From Rhizobium sp. Q54 (lineage in GTDB: Bacteria > Pseudomonadota > Alphaproteobacteria > Rhizobiales > Aestuariivirgaceae), in the NCBI GenBank assembly GCA_945889445.1, contig CAMDBX010000045.1, forward strand, positions 1-32,697: a stretch of DNA of 32,697 bases. Reading direction: 5' to 3'. Positions 7,825 to 16,634 of this stretch are shown here, one piece after another. Numbering within the stretch: position 1 is the first letter of the stretch; every line of letters begins with the position of its first letter. Both the position numbers and the translations under genes were made by a program. The notes beneath the pieces were generated by a model. The model was not told the DNA's origin. It worked only from the letters and a program-made list of their open reading frames with translations, and did no database searches.

Positions 7825-8235
7825 CTACTGCGTCCGCCGCACCAGTTCGACCATGTAGGCCGTCGACCAGCCGAAGCTGAGCAGACCATTTGCTGCCGTA
7901 AGGCCGGAGAGGATCCGCCACTTCTCGTCGAGGATGATGTCGCCGAAGCCGAGTGTGGAGAAGGTGACGAGCGAGAAGTAGAGCGACGGCTCGAAGGCCT
8001 CGAACACCCCCGCCAGATAGAAGGCCGTCGCCCAGACCCAGACATTCACCGTCTGCACGCTCATTACGAACAGCACGCAGATGACGATGGTTGCCGTGTT
8101 GGCGAAGCGACGGAAGGTGCGGCGCAGGTGAATGATGACCTTCTCCAACTGCTGCGCGAAGGCCGTGAACAGCTCAGCCTGGATCACCGCATTGATGGCG
8201 ATGACGAGTGTGCCAATGGCAAGCTGTGCGATCAT
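7825..8235 (-). CDS. Small potassium-channel-like membrane protein
   Basis: A 136-residue protein with about three membrane segments and one pore loop. The filter-like sequence is TLGFGD (residues 94-99), a variant of the potassium-channel TVGYGD, placed between the last two hydrophobic segments as in two-helix ion channels (Ion_trans_2). A conductive channel would be a tetramer. There is no cytoplasmic ligand-binding domain. The start at 8235 is fixed by ATGA coupling to the stop of the NTF2-like gene; the in-frame stretch upstream is the shadow of that gene. Ion selectivity cannot be claimed from the altered filter. Confidence 0.75.
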   Translation of the reverse strand: MIAQLAIGTLVIAINAVIQAELFTAFAQQLEKVIIHLRRTFRRFANTATIVICVLFVMSVQTVNVWVWATAFYLAGVFEAFEPSLYFSLVTFSTLGFGDIILDEKWRILSGLTAANGLLSFGWSTAYMVELVRRTQ

Positions 8236-8591
8236 GCGTCGGCAACCTCGACATGGCGGATGAGGCCGTCGGCATCGAAGGTGACCGTCTGCGTGCCGCG
8301 CCGCGTGACCCGCTGTCCGGTGGACCGCGCGGTTGCCTCCAGCCTCCACACGGATTGCACTGCATCCGGTGCGACCAGCGTGACGGCTTCATCGATTGCA
8401 ACCTGGTCCGGGTACTCGGCAAAATACGCCGTGAAGGCGGCGATGATGGCCTCGCGCCCCGCGATCCGGCCCTTCACGCCGGGCGAAACATAGATCGCGT
8501 CTGCCGCGAACATCGCCTTCATCGTCCGCTCGTCATAATCGTTCAGGGCCGCGTGGTAACGCTTCAGCAGCGCCACGGGGTCGATGCTCAT
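8232..8591 (-). CDS. NTF2-like/SnoaL-like protein
   Basis: A 119-residue single-domain protein with the NTF2-like cone fold pattern: an N-terminal helix (LLKRYHAALNDYDERTMKAMFAADAIYVSP), a central helix around GREAIIAAFTAYFAEYP, then alternating strands ending in FDADGLIRHVEVADA. The family includes isomerases, cyclases and non-enzymatic ligand binders, so no reaction is assigned. It overlaps the stop of the upstream M20 gene and the start of the downstream channel gene by four bases each, making it part of a tightly coupled chain. Confidence 0.75.
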   Translation of the reverse strand: MSIDPVALLKRYHAALNDYDERTMKAMFAADAIYVSPGVKGRIAGREAIIAAFTAYFAEYPDQVAIDEAVTLVAPDAVQSVWRLEATARSTGQRVTRRGTQTVTFDADGLIRHVEVADA

Positions 8592-9979
8592 TTGCCGAAT
8601 TCGCCCATGATGCGCACCCAGCTGCGAATGCCGCGGCGGTAGCTTTCGAGATCATATTTCTCATTGGGACTGTGGATCGCGTCATCGGTCAGCGCGAAGC
8701 CAACGAGGATCGAATCCATGCCGAGGATATCCTTGAAGAAGCGGCAGATGGGAATCGAGCCGCCCGAACCCATCAGCACCGTGTCACGCCGGAACTCGTC
8801 CTTCAGCGCCTTGGACGACTTGGCGATGAACGGGTTGTCCTCAGGGATCTCGGTGGCCGGGCTGCCGCCACCACCAGCGAACTCCACCTTGCAGTCCTTC
8901 GGGATCAGCCCCTTCACGAACTTCTGGAAGGCCTTGAGGACCTTGTCCGGGTTCTGCTTGCCGACGAGGCGGAAGGTGAACTTGGCATGCGCCTTGGAGG
9001 GCAGCACCGTCTTGGTGCCGACACCCGTGTAGCCGCCCCAGATGCCGTTCACCTCGGCCGTGGGCCTTGCCCAGATCTGCTCCAGCACCGACTTGCCCTT
9101 CTCGCCTGCGGCTTGCTTGAGGCCAACGTCCTTCAGGAACTTCGCTTCCGAGAACTTCAGCGACTGCCACTGCTTCTTCGTCTGCTTCGGCAGGTCGGCG
9201 ACGCCGTCATAGAAGCCGGGGATGGTGACCTTGCCGTTCTTGTCGTGCAGGGCGGCGATCACCTTGCTCAAGACCCGGATCGGGTTCATCGCCGGGCCGC
9301 CATACATGCCGGAGTGGAGGTCGATCCTGGGGCCGGTGATGGTGATCTCCTCGCGCACCATGCCGCGCAGGCGGGTGGTGATGGCGGGTGTCTTCGGGTC
9401 CCACATGTTGGTGTCGCAGACGAAGGCGGCGTCGCAGGACAACTCCTTCGCATTGGCCTTGAGGAAGGGCACGAGCGAGGGCGAGCCGCTTTCCTCCTCG
9501 CCCTCGATCAGGAAGGTGGCGCGGATGGGCAGCGTGCCGGTGGTGCGGATCCAGGCGCGCGCGGCCTCGACGAAGGTCATGAACTGGCCCTTGTCGTCCG
9601 AGGTGCCGCGGCCATACATGCGCTTCACCTTGCCATCGGTCTTGATGGTCGGCTCGAAGGGCGGCGTCTTCCACAGGTCGAGCGGATCGGCCGGCTGCAC
9701 GTCATAGTGGCCGTAGAACAGAAGGTGCGGCGTATCCTTGGTCGCTTGCTTCGGCGTGTAGTGCGCCACCACCATGGGCCGTCCCGGCGTTGGCCGCACC
9801 TGCGCCTTGAAGCCCAGGCCCTTCAGGTCGTCGACGATGGCATTGGCGGCCTTCTCGCATTCCGCGGCATAGGCCGGGTCGGTCGAAATCGAAGGGATGC
9901 GCACCAGCTTGAACAGCCGTTCGAGGCTGTTGTCGAAATCCTTCGTGGCGGCATCGAGAACGGCGTTGAGTTCGGTCAT
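8588..9979 (-). CDS. M20-family dipeptidase, copy 1
   Basis: A 463-residue zinc peptidase of the M20 dipeptidase group (CNDP-like). The ligand and catalytic motifs are all present: GHYDVQPADPLDLWKTPPFEP (His and Asp), RGTSDDKGQ, IEGEEESGSPS (the Glu-Glu pair), CDTNMWD, and the C-terminal DDAIHSPNEKYDL. A lid/dimerisation domain occupies the middle. The product should be a cytoplasmic enzyme releasing amino acids from dipeptides. The ATG at 9979 is preferred because AGGA lies 11-12 bases before it; a GTG at 9988 is in frame but sits on that site. The gene follows a paralogous copy directly and its stop overlaps the NTF2-like gene. Confidence 0.88.
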   Translation of the reverse strand: MTELNAVLDAATKDFDNSLERLFKLVRIPSISTDPAYAAECEKAANAIVDDLKGLGFKAQVRPTPGRPMVVAHYTPKQATKDTPHLLFYGHYDVQPADPLDLWKTPPFEPTIKTDGKVKRMYGRGTSDDKGQFMTFVEAARAWIRTTGTLPIRATFLIEGEEESGSPSLVPFLKANAKELSCDAAFVCDTNMWDPKTPAITTRLRGMVREEITITGPRIDLHSGMYGGPAMNPIRVLSKVIAALHDKNGKVTIPGFYDGVADLPKQTKKQWQSLKFSEAKFLKDVGLKQAAGEKGKSVLEQIWARPTAEVNGIWGGYTGVGTKTVLPSKAHAKFTFRLVGKQNPDKVLKAFQKFVKGLIPKDCKVEFAGGGGSPATEIPEDNPFIAKSSKALKDEFRRDTVLMGSGGSIPICRFFKDILGMDSILVGFALTDDAIHSPNEKYDLESYRRGIRSWVRIMGEFGK

Positions 9980-9984
9980 GTCAG

Positions 9985-11382
9985 TCACTTTCCTGCAAAT
10001 TGCGCGATGATGCGGGCCCAGGTGCGGGTGCCGCGCCGGAAGCTTGCCAAATCATATTTCTCGTCCGGCGAATGGGCGTTGTCGTCAGGCAGGGAGAAGC
10101 CTGTGAGCAGGCTGTCCACCTTCAGGTATTTCTTGAAGGACTCGACCACCGGGATCGAGTAGCCCGCCCCCATCAGCACCGCCTCGCGGCCATAGTCAGC
10201 CTTCAGCGCTGCCTGTGCCGCGCAGATCCACGGCATGTCTTCCGAGACGGAGATGCCCGTTGAATCGCCGCCGCTGTCATCGAAGCGCACCTTGCAGTCT
10301 GCGGGCAGCCTGTCCTTCACGAAGGCCTTGAAGGCCTTCCTGATCTTCCTGGGGTCCTGGCCCTCGACGAGACGGAAGGTGAGCTTGGCGGTGGCCTCCG
10401 AGGGCAGCACGGTCTTGCTGCCAACACCGCGATAGCCGCCAAAGATGCCGTTCACTTCCGCCGTGGGCCTGGCCCACATCTGCTCCAGCGCCGAATAGCC
10501 ATGCTCGCCCGCCGGAACGCCCAGCCCCACGTCGCCAAGGAATTTCTTCGCGGGGAATTTCAGGCCCGCCCACTGCTTCCTCAGCTTTGCCGGGATCGGC
10601 CTCACCCCGTCATAGAAGCCGGGAATGGCAATGCGCCCGCGCTTGTCATGGATGGCCGCGATGATGCGGCTCACCACCTTGATGGGGTTCTGCACCGGCC
10701 CGCCGTAAAGTCCGGAATGCAGGTCGATTTTAGGGCCTATCACGGTGAACTCGATGCCTGAGCAGCCACGCAGCCTGGTGTCGATGCCGGGCGTCTTCTC
10801 GTCCCACATGCCGGTGTCGCAGATGAACACGGCATCGACGGGAAATTCACGCGCATGGGCCTTGAGGAAGCGATCGATGTGGCTGGCATCGCCCTCCTCG
10901 TCGCCCTCGATCATCACGGTCAGGCGGAAGGGAAGAGACCCATGCACCTTCAGCCAGCTGCGGCTGGCTTCCAGAAAGGTCATCAATTGGCCCTTGTCGT
11001 CGGACGACCCGCGCGCAAAAATTGCATTCTGGCCCCGGCTGCCCTTGCGGATTTCAGGTTCGAAGGGCGGCGACGTCCAGAGCTCCAGCGGATCGGCGGG
11101 CTGAACATCGTAATGGCCGTAGAACAGGATATGGGGCAGCTTTTCGCCCCCCGGAGGCACATACCGGCCCAGCACCAGCGGCTGGCCCGTGGTCTTGCGC
11201 AGGCCCGCCTCGAACCCCATGCCCTTCAGCTGCCCCACCAGCCAGTTGGCGGTGGCCAGGCAATCCTTGTGGTGGGCGGGGTCGGTGCCGATGCTCGGAA
11301 ACCGCAGCAGTTCGAAAAGGCGATCCAGACTCTCAGGGAATTGTTGATCTATTTCTGCAAGAACTGCTTCGGAATGTACCAA
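9985..11382 (-). CDS. M20-family dipeptidase, copy 2
   Basis: A 465-residue paralogue of the gene downstream. The motifs match one for one: GHYDVQPADPLELWTSPPFEP, RGSSDDKGQ, IEGDEEGDASH (EGDEE where copy 1 has EGEEE), CDTGMWD and DDNAHSPDEKYDL. All metal ligands are kept. The start is inferred: a TTG at 11382 places the first conserved segment (SLDRLFELLRFPS) at the same distance from the N terminus as in copy 1. A longer in-frame extension upstream is arginine/alanine-rich and would overlap the divergent transporter gene. The two copies probably arose by tandem duplication and may differ in substrate. Confidence 0.83.
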   Translation of the reverse strand: MVHSEAVLAEIDQQFPESLDRLFELLRFPSIGTDPAHHKDCLATANWLVGQLKGMGFEAGLRKTTGQPLVLGRYVPPGGEKLPHILFYGHYDVQPADPLELWTSPPFEPEIRKGSRGQNAIFARGSSDDKGQLMTFLEASRSWLKVHGSLPFRLTVMIEGDEEGDASHIDRFLKAHAREFPVDAVFICDTGMWDEKTPGIDTRLRGCSGIEFTVIGPKIDLHSGLYGGPVQNPIKVVSRIIAAIHDKRGRIAIPGFYDGVRPIPAKLRKQWAGLKFPAKKFLGDVGLGVPAGEHGYSALEQMWARPTAEVNGIFGGYRGVGSKTVLPSEATAKLTFRLVEGQDPRKIRKAFKAFVKDRLPADCKVRFDDSGGDSTGISVSEDMPWICAAQAALKADYGREAVLMGAGYSIPVVESFKKYLKVDSLLTGFSLPDDNAHSPDEKYDLASFRRGTRTWARIIAQFAGK

Positions 11383-11450
11383 GATTTCACCAGTGGCCTC
11401 TCTCGGGCGAACAATGTCACGGCGGCGGCCCTCGCGGCAAGGGCCGCAGC

Positions 11451-12995
11451 ATGAAGCCGGACGCATTCTCGCTGGCGCGTGACAGCCTGCAGGCGCAGGA
11501 GCCCTCGGCGGGCCTTCGGCGGTTCCGCCGCCGTGGCTACCAGCGCTTTCTGGCATTCATGGGTGATATCGATCTTGCCTTCCTGTGGAAGCGCCGCTGG
11601 TTCTTCATCACCATGGTGGTCGGCTTCGCGCTGATGGCGCTGCCTACGCCCTCCGGCCTCACGCATGAGGGGCAGATCGTTTTGGTCATGTCGCTGATGG
11701 CGACCATGCTTTTCATCACCGAGCCCATTCCGCTGCCCACCGTGCCGCTGCTCATCATCGTCGGCCAGGTGGTGCTGCTGAAGGTCGACCCCACCAAGGT
11801 GGCGCAGAGCCTGATGACGGACTCGGTGCTGTTCATCATGGGCTCGCTGATGCTGGCCGTCGCCATCGTCCGCCAGCGCCTCGACAAGCGCATCGCCTGG
11901 TGGATCGTGCGCATGACGGGCACCAACATCTACTGGATCAGCTTCGGCATCACGGCGGTCTGCGGCGTCATCGCCGCCTTCATCGGCGAGCACACGGTGG
12001 CGGCCATGATGCTGCCCGTAGGCGTCGCCCTCATCACGCTGACTTCGAACGACCCGAAGAAGGTCCACAACCTCGCGGCGGTGCTGCTGTTCTCGATTTC
12101 CTACGGCTGCTCCATCGCCGGCGTGGCCACCCCCTCGGGTGGTGCGCGCAACGCCATCATCATCAGCTACTGGAAGGACTTCTTCTACAATCCCACGGAT
12201 CCGGCCACCTACCGCTTCCTGATGGATTACGTGACCTGGATTACCTACGCCTTCCCGATGTTCCTGCTGCGCCTGCCCATCGTCACCGCCATCCTCATCT
12301 TCACCTTCAAGCCGGAAGTCACCGACATGTCGCGCGCCATCGCGAGGCTGCGCACGCAGGTGTCCATGCAGGGCCCGATGCGGGCATCGGAATGGCTCAC
12401 GATCATGATCTTCGCCCTCACCATCGTCGGCTGGGTGACGTTGTCGAACTCACTGGGCCTCGGCGTCATCGCCATCGGCGGCGCCTCGCTGTTCCTCATC
12501 CTCGGGCTGGTCCGCTGGGAGGACATCAACTCCGGCGTCAACTGGGGCGTGGTGCTGCTCTATGCGGCGGCGATCTCGCTGGGCGTCGAGATGAAGGAAA
12601 CCGGCGCTGCCGAGTGGGTGGCACGAAGCGTCTTCGAGGGCATGACACAGATCGGCGCCACCGGCACATTCGGCTTCAATGCGGTGATCTCGCTGCTGAC
12701 CATCGGCGTCTCCAACACTATGACGGCGGGTGCAGCCGTGGCGGTGCTGGCGCCGATCGTGCTCAAGACGGCCGTGACGGCCCACCAGGATCCGATCAGC
12801 GCCGGCTTCATCACCGCCATTTCCTCGGCCTTCGGCTACCTGACGCCGGCCGCCCAGCCCGCCTTCACCATCATCTATGCCTCGGGCTTCCTGCGGGGCA
12901 GCGACTTCTTCAAGGTCGGCATCCGCATGATGGTGCTGTCCTTCATCGTGCTGATGGCCATTTCGGTGCTGTACTGGCCGATGCTGGCTCCCTAG
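11451..12995 (+). CDS. SLC13/DASS-family sodium-coupled anion transporter
   Basis: A 514-residue inner-membrane transporter with about eleven hydrophobic segments. Family signs are ITEPIPLPTVPLLIIVGQVVLL near the N terminus and the second-half motif GVSNTMTAGAAVAVLAPIV, which corresponds to the conserved SNT substrate/sodium-binding hairpin. Relatives import dicarboxylates such as succinate, or sulfate; the substrate here is open. The ATG at 11451 is preceded by AAGGG seven bases upstream. It diverges from the M20 pair across 68 bases and is followed after nine bases by a universal stress protein gene, so the two are likely co-transcribed. Confidence 0.88.
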   Translation: MKPDAFSLARDSLQAQEPSAGLRRFRRRGYQRFLAFMGDIDLAFLWKRRWFFITMVVGFALMALPTPSGLTHEGQIVLVMSLMATMLFITEPIPLPTVPLLIIVGQVVLLKVDPTKVAQSLMTDSVLFIMGSLMLAVAIVRQRLDKRIAWWIVRMTGTNIYWISFGITAVCGVIAAFIGEHTVAAMMLPVGVALITLTSNDPKKVHNLAAVLLFSISYGCSIAGVATPSGGARNAIIISYWKDFFYNPTDPATYRFLMDYVTWITYAFPMFLLRLPIVTAILIFTFKPEVTDMSRAIARLRTQVSMQGPMRASEWLTIMIFALTIVGWVTLSNSLGLGVIAIGGASLFLILGLVRWEDINSGVNWGVVLLYAAAISLGVEMKETGAAEWVARSVFEGMTQIGATGTFGFNAVISLLTIGVSNTMTAGAAVAVLAPIVLKTAVTAHQDPISAGFITAISSAFGYLTPAAQPAFTIIYASGFLRGSDFFKVGIRMMVLSFIVLMAISVLYWPMLAP

Positions 12996-13004
12996 ACTGT
13001 TGCC

Positions 13005-14012
13005 ATGCTGTTCAGGCGCTCAAACCTATCAGACCGGCAAGAGGCGGCAGTCCACAAGACGCTGCAGAACCTCCGCTCGCAGCGGCGGAACCGCTTCCGC
13101 ATCCTCGCCTGCATCGATGGCTCCGAGGAATCCCTCGTCACGGTGCGCTTTGGGGCACGCTTCTGCGTGCAGGACAACTGCGACCTCATCGTGCTCTTCG
13201 TGCGGCCCATCGATTCCGGACTGCAGTCAGGCGGGCTGCAGGTCAGGCTGGCGCGCGAGAACATGCTGGAAGCAGGCTTCGAACTCCCGGGCGTCAGGCA
13301 CCTCAAGAGCGCCCTCGACATCCTCAAGCAGGAGGGTATCGACGTTGAAGGCTGGCCGAAGGAAGCCCAGCGCAGCGAGGCCTGGGGTGACCCCGCCGGC
13401 GACAACAAGCTCGAGTTTCGCAGCCCCGAGGGCCGCTCCGTGGTGCTGAAGCTCAAGACCGCGCCCGACGTCGCCAACGGCATTCTCGACCAGTACGAGC
13501 TCGGCCCCTACAACCTCATCATCATGGGCCAGCCATCACGCTGGCATGGCGAACTGATGACGTTCTTTCGCTCCGGCATCGTGCAGACGGTCACCACCAT
13601 GGCGCCCGCTTCGGTGCTGGTTGCGCGTGACAGCTTCGACAAGAAGGGCTTCTTCATCTGCACCGACGGCTCGTCGCGCTCCATGCAGGCGGTGCGCCGT
13701 GCCGCCGTTCTGGCAGAGGTGACGGGCGAACCCATCACCTTGTTTTCCGTTGCCGACAACCCTGCGGGAATACCGGCGGCGGAGGAAGCGGTGGCCAATG
13801 CCAAGGCCCTTCTCAAGGCGATGAAGATACAGGTTGCGGAAACTCGCGTTGCAGTCGGAAAGCCCGCCGAGGAAATCGTCGAGAGTGGTTCGCTCTACAG
13901 GATGATCGTCGTCACCGACGAGGGCCGCTCGCGGCTTGAAAGGGTGCTTCGCGGTTCGACGGCAACCGAGGTTGTCCGCAAGGCGCGCACCAGCGTGCTC
14001 GACGTCAGGTAG
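13005..14012 (+). CDS. Tandem universal stress protein (two Usp domains)
   Basis: A 335-residue cytoplasmic protein with two Usp domains. The first begins at FRILACIDGSEES (about residue 31) and ends near ASVLVARD (about 209); the second begins at GFFICTDGSSRSMQAV and runs to the C terminus. Domain 1 is unusually long, with an insert around residues 110-150. The ATP-binding G-x2-G-x9-G(S/T) loop is not intact in either half, so ATP binding is doubtful. The start is nine bases after the transporter stop, which suggests it may modulate or be regulated with that transporter, as some Usp proteins do. Confidence 0.8.
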   Translation: MLFRRSNLSDRQEAAVHKTLQNLRSQRRNRFRILACIDGSEESLVTVRFGARFCVQDNCDLIVLFVRPIDSGLQSGGLQVRLARENMLEAGFELPGVRHLKSALDILKQEGIDVEGWPKEAQRSEAWGDPAGDNKLEFRSPEGRSVVLKLKTAPDVANGILDQYELGPYNLIIMGQPSRWHGELMTFFRSGIVQTVTTMAPASVLVARDSFDKKGFFICTDGSSRSMQAVRRAAVLAEVTGEPITLFSVADNPAGIPAAEEAVANAKALLKAMKIQVAETRVAVGKPAEEIVESGSLYRMIVVTDEGRSRLERVLRGSTATEVVRKARTSVLDVR

Positions 14013-14035
14013 CGGCTTTTCGGAAGGGGTTCACG

Positions 14036-14674
14036 ATGTCTGAATACCGGCTCTACTGCATGGGTGAATCCGGCAACGCCTACAAGGTGGCCCTGATGCT
14101 GGAGCTGTGCCAGCTTTCGTGGCAGCCCGTGTGGGTCGACTTCTTCCACGGCGAAACCCGCACACCGGACTATCGAGCCAAGCTCAACGAGATGGGCGAA
14201 GTGCCGGTTCTCGAGCATGACGGCAAGCGCCTCAGCCAGTCCGGCGTGATCCTGGATTACCTGGCCGGGGTCACCGGCAAGTTCGGCGCAACGAATGATG
14301 ACGAGCGCAGCGAGATCTGGCGCTGGATCCTGTTCGACAACCACAAGTTCACGGCGAACCTCGCCACGCTGCGCTATCTCATCCAGTTCGCCAAGACGGG
14401 CGAAACGCCGGTCACCGAGTTCCTGCGGGCGCGCTGCATCAACGCCATGAAGATCGTCGACCTCCATCTGGCGGAGCGGCCGTTCATCACTGGCGAGCGC
14501 CTCACCATCGCCGATCTGTCGATGCTGGGATATCTCTACTATGGTGATGAACTGACGGTGCCGCTCGGCGACTTCGGCAACATCCAGAGGTGGACCGACC
14601 GCGTGAAAGCGATGCCCGGCTGGAAGCACCCCTATGAGATGATGCCGGGCGCGCCCGGCAAGACCGTTCGCTGA
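14036..14674 (+). CDS. Glutathione S-transferase family protein
   Basis: A 212-residue protein with an N-terminal thioredoxin-like half (YRLYCMGESGNAYKVALMLEL, then EVPVLEHDGKRLSQSGVILDYLA, the cis-Pro and glutathione-binding Ser region) and an all-helical C-terminal half with the ERPFITGERLTIADLSMLGYLYY motif. These are standard bacterial GST features. A detoxification or conjugation role is likely, substrate unknown. It lies 23 bases after the stress protein gene with GGAAGGGG before the ATG, so it could be the third gene of the transporter operon. It converges on the acidic membrane protein gene with three bases between the stops. Confidence 0.85.
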   Translation: MSEYRLYCMGESGNAYKVALMLELCQLSWQPVWVDFFHGETRTPDYRAKLNEMGEVPVLEHDGKRLSQSGVILDYLAGVTGKFGATNDDERSEIWRWILFDNHKFTANLATLRYLIQFAKTGETPVTEFLRARCINAMKIVDLHLAERPFITGERLTIADLSMLGYLYYGDELTVPLGDFGNIQRWTDRVKAMPGWKHPYEMMPGAPGKTVR

Positions 14675-14677
14675 GCC

Positions 14678-15370
14678 TCAGCTCCGCGCCGGTTCCATGG
14701 CGTCGAGATATTCGTCGAGGTGCTCGAGGTTCTCGAAGCGCATCCAGCCCTCCACCGTCTCTGCCTCGACCGTGCCGTCGGACAGGATGCGGGCCGGGTG
14801 GCGGCGGATGACGCGCTCCTCCACCACATAAAGCTGGCCGTCGTCGATCACCTCTTCCTCGGAGATGTCCCCGGTGATGGTTTCGTCCTCGATCTCGACG
14901 GCAGCCACGTCCTCGGGTGCCGGCTCGGCATCCTGTGGTTCCGCGGCAGGCGCTTCCGCCTCCTGAGGCTGCTCGTCGCGGTCTTCAAAGGCCTTTTCGA
15001 TCTTCTGGCGGGCCTGTTCGAGCGCCTGGATCGTGTCGCGCGTCGGGCGGGAGACCTCCTCCTCGACGATGACGGCGGCCGCAACGACGGCAGCCGCGGC
15101 CGGCTTGGCGCTGCGCGGATCGAATTCGGGGATGGCCGCCGTGGAGGCCGGAACCACCGGTTCGGGGATCATGGAGCGGACGGTTGGCCTCGCATGCAGA
15201 CCCTCGATCACACTGCCTAGTCCGAGGGACAGCACGCCACCCACCAGCAGGATGGCCGCCGTGTGAATGTCAATGCCGCCGGGCCGCACCGTCGACACAA
15301 GGAGCACGATGCCGAGGGCAACGCCCGCAGCGATCAGCAGGATGCCGCAGATCCACATCAGCTTTGCCAT
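14678..15370 (-). CDS. Uncharacterised membrane-anchored acidic protein
   Basis: A 230-residue protein I do not recognise. Two N-terminal membrane segments (residues about 1-27 and 36-56) are followed by an alanine/glutamate-rich, probably disordered stretch with a predicted helix (TIQALEQARQKIEKAFEDRDEQ). It ends in a compact conserved-looking segment, QLYVVEERVIRRHPARILSDGTVEAETVEGWMRFENLEHLDEYLDAM. The ending resembles a small sensor or assembly domain, but no function is assigned. Of two adjacent ATGs, the second (15370) has better spacing from GGGGAGG. The last 90 bases of the neighbouring gap to the Mrp gene show nothing clear. Confidence 0.65.
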   Translation of the reverse strand: MAKLMWICGILLIAAGVALGIVLLVSTVRPGGIDIHTAAILLVGGVLSLGLGSVIEGLHARPTVRSMIPEPVVPASTAAIPEFDPRSAKPAAAAVVAAAVIVEEEVSRPTRDTIQALEQARQKIEKAFEDRDEQPQEAEAPAAEPQDAEPAPEDVAAVEIEDETITGDISEEEVIDDGQLYVVEERVIRRHPARILSDGTVEAETVEGWMRFENLEHLDEYLDAMEPARS

Positions 15371-15469
15371 CATATCCTCCCCGGGCCAAAACGATTCGCC
15401 CGCAGTGAAACCCTCTGCATAAACAGCGCAGGCACGGTTAATTTTCCCTCAACCGGGGCTTTGGTGCAA

Positions 15470-16582
15470 CTACTGTCCGTCGACCACGATCCGGGGTGCC
15501 GGACGGGCCAGTTGCCCGCCTTGAAGGCTTGCCCAGACCTGCCGGGCGACGTCGCGGTAAAGGGCGGTGTGCAGGCTGTCCGGCTGGGTGGCCACCACGG
15601 GCTCTCCTGAGTCGGAGCGCAACCGCACCTCCTTGTCGAGCGGAATCTCGCCAAGGAAGGGAACGCCAATGCGGGACGCCTCTTCCCGCGCGCCGCCATG
15701 GCCGAAGATCTCGTGCCGCTCGCCGCACTTGGTGCAGACGAAGTAGCTCATGTTCTCGACGATGCCGATCACCGGCACGTTCACCTTGGCGAACATGTTG
15801 AGGCCCTTGCGCGCATCGATCAGCGCCAGGTCCTGCGGGGTCGACACGATCACGGCGCCGGCAAGCGGCGTCTGCTGGGCCAGTGTCAGCTGCACGTCGC
15901 CGGTGCCGGGCGGCATGTCGATCACCATCACGTCGGACTCGCCCCACTCGGTGTCGCGCAACAGCTGGGTCAGCGCCGACATCACCATGGGACCGCGCCA
16001 GATCATCGCCGTATCCTCCGGCACCAGGAAGCCGATCGACATCACCTCCACGCCATAGCGCGTCATCGGCTTCATCTTCTTGCCGGCAGCACTCGAGGGT
16101 TCAGGCTTGCCGGTGAGGCCGAAGAGCTTGGGGATCGACGGGCCGTAGACGTCGGCATCGAGCACCGCCACCTTGAGGCCCAGTGACTTAAGGGCAAGTG
16201 CCAGGTTCACGGCCGTCGTCGACTTGCCGACGCCGCCTTTGCCAGAGGCCACCGCGATCAGGTGCTTGATGCCGGGGATGCCGGTTCCGCGCTGGACCTG
16301 GGGCTGTGGCGGCTGGCCCGGCTGCTGGGGGGCGCGCTCAGCGGTCAGCGCCACCATCGCCTTGTCGACGCCGGGAATGCCCAGCACCGCCTTCTCGACG
16401 GCGCCGCGCAGCGCTTCCATGGTCTTCACATGCTGCGGGCTGGTGGTGAGCGCGAACATCACCGTGCCGCCTTGGATGGCGATGTCGGAGACGAGCCCGG
16501 CAGAGACCACATTGCCCCGCCCGTCGGGCGCTGCCATGCGCTTCAAGACCGAGAGAACGTCGTACTGCGTGACAGTGGCCAT
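15470..16582 (-). CDS. Mrp/NBP35-family P-loop ATPase (ApbC-like iron-sulfur carrier)
   Basis: A 370-residue cytoplasmic ATPase. It has an N-terminal MIP18-like segment (MATVTQYDVLSVLKRM), then the deviant Walker A GKGGVGKST (residues 114-122), DADVYGPSIP, IDMPPGTGDVQL, and the C-terminal CxxC (Cys283, Cys286) that bridges an iron-sulfur cluster in the dimer. Relatives load iron-sulfur clusters onto target proteins. The ATG at 16582 is favoured over one at 16612 because AAGGA precedes it and homologues start at this point. It lies downstream of the UDG-family and cobT genes on the same strand. Confidence 0.92.
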   Translation of the reverse strand: MATVTQYDVLSVLKRMAAPDGRGNVVSAGLVSDIAIQGGTVMFALTTSPQHVKTMEALRGAVEKAVLGIPGVDKAMVALTAERAPQQPGQPPQPQVQRGTGIPGIKHLIAVASGKGGVGKSTTAVNLALALKSLGLKVAVLDADVYGPSIPKLFGLTGKPEPSSAAGKKMKPMTRYGVEVMSIGFLVPEDTAMIWRGPMVMSALTQLLRDTEWGESDVMVIDMPPGTGDVQLTLAQQTPLAGAVIVSTPQDLALIDARKGLNMFAKVNVPVIGIVENMSYFVCTKCGERHEIFGHGGAREEASRIGVPFLGEIPLDKEVRLRSDSGEPVVATQPDSLHTALYRDVARQVWASLQGGQLARPAPRIVVDGQ

Positions 16583-16634
16583 GTGCTTCAGAATCCTTTG
16601 TGGTTCAATCATCTAGAACGTGGTTGGCGAAGCT

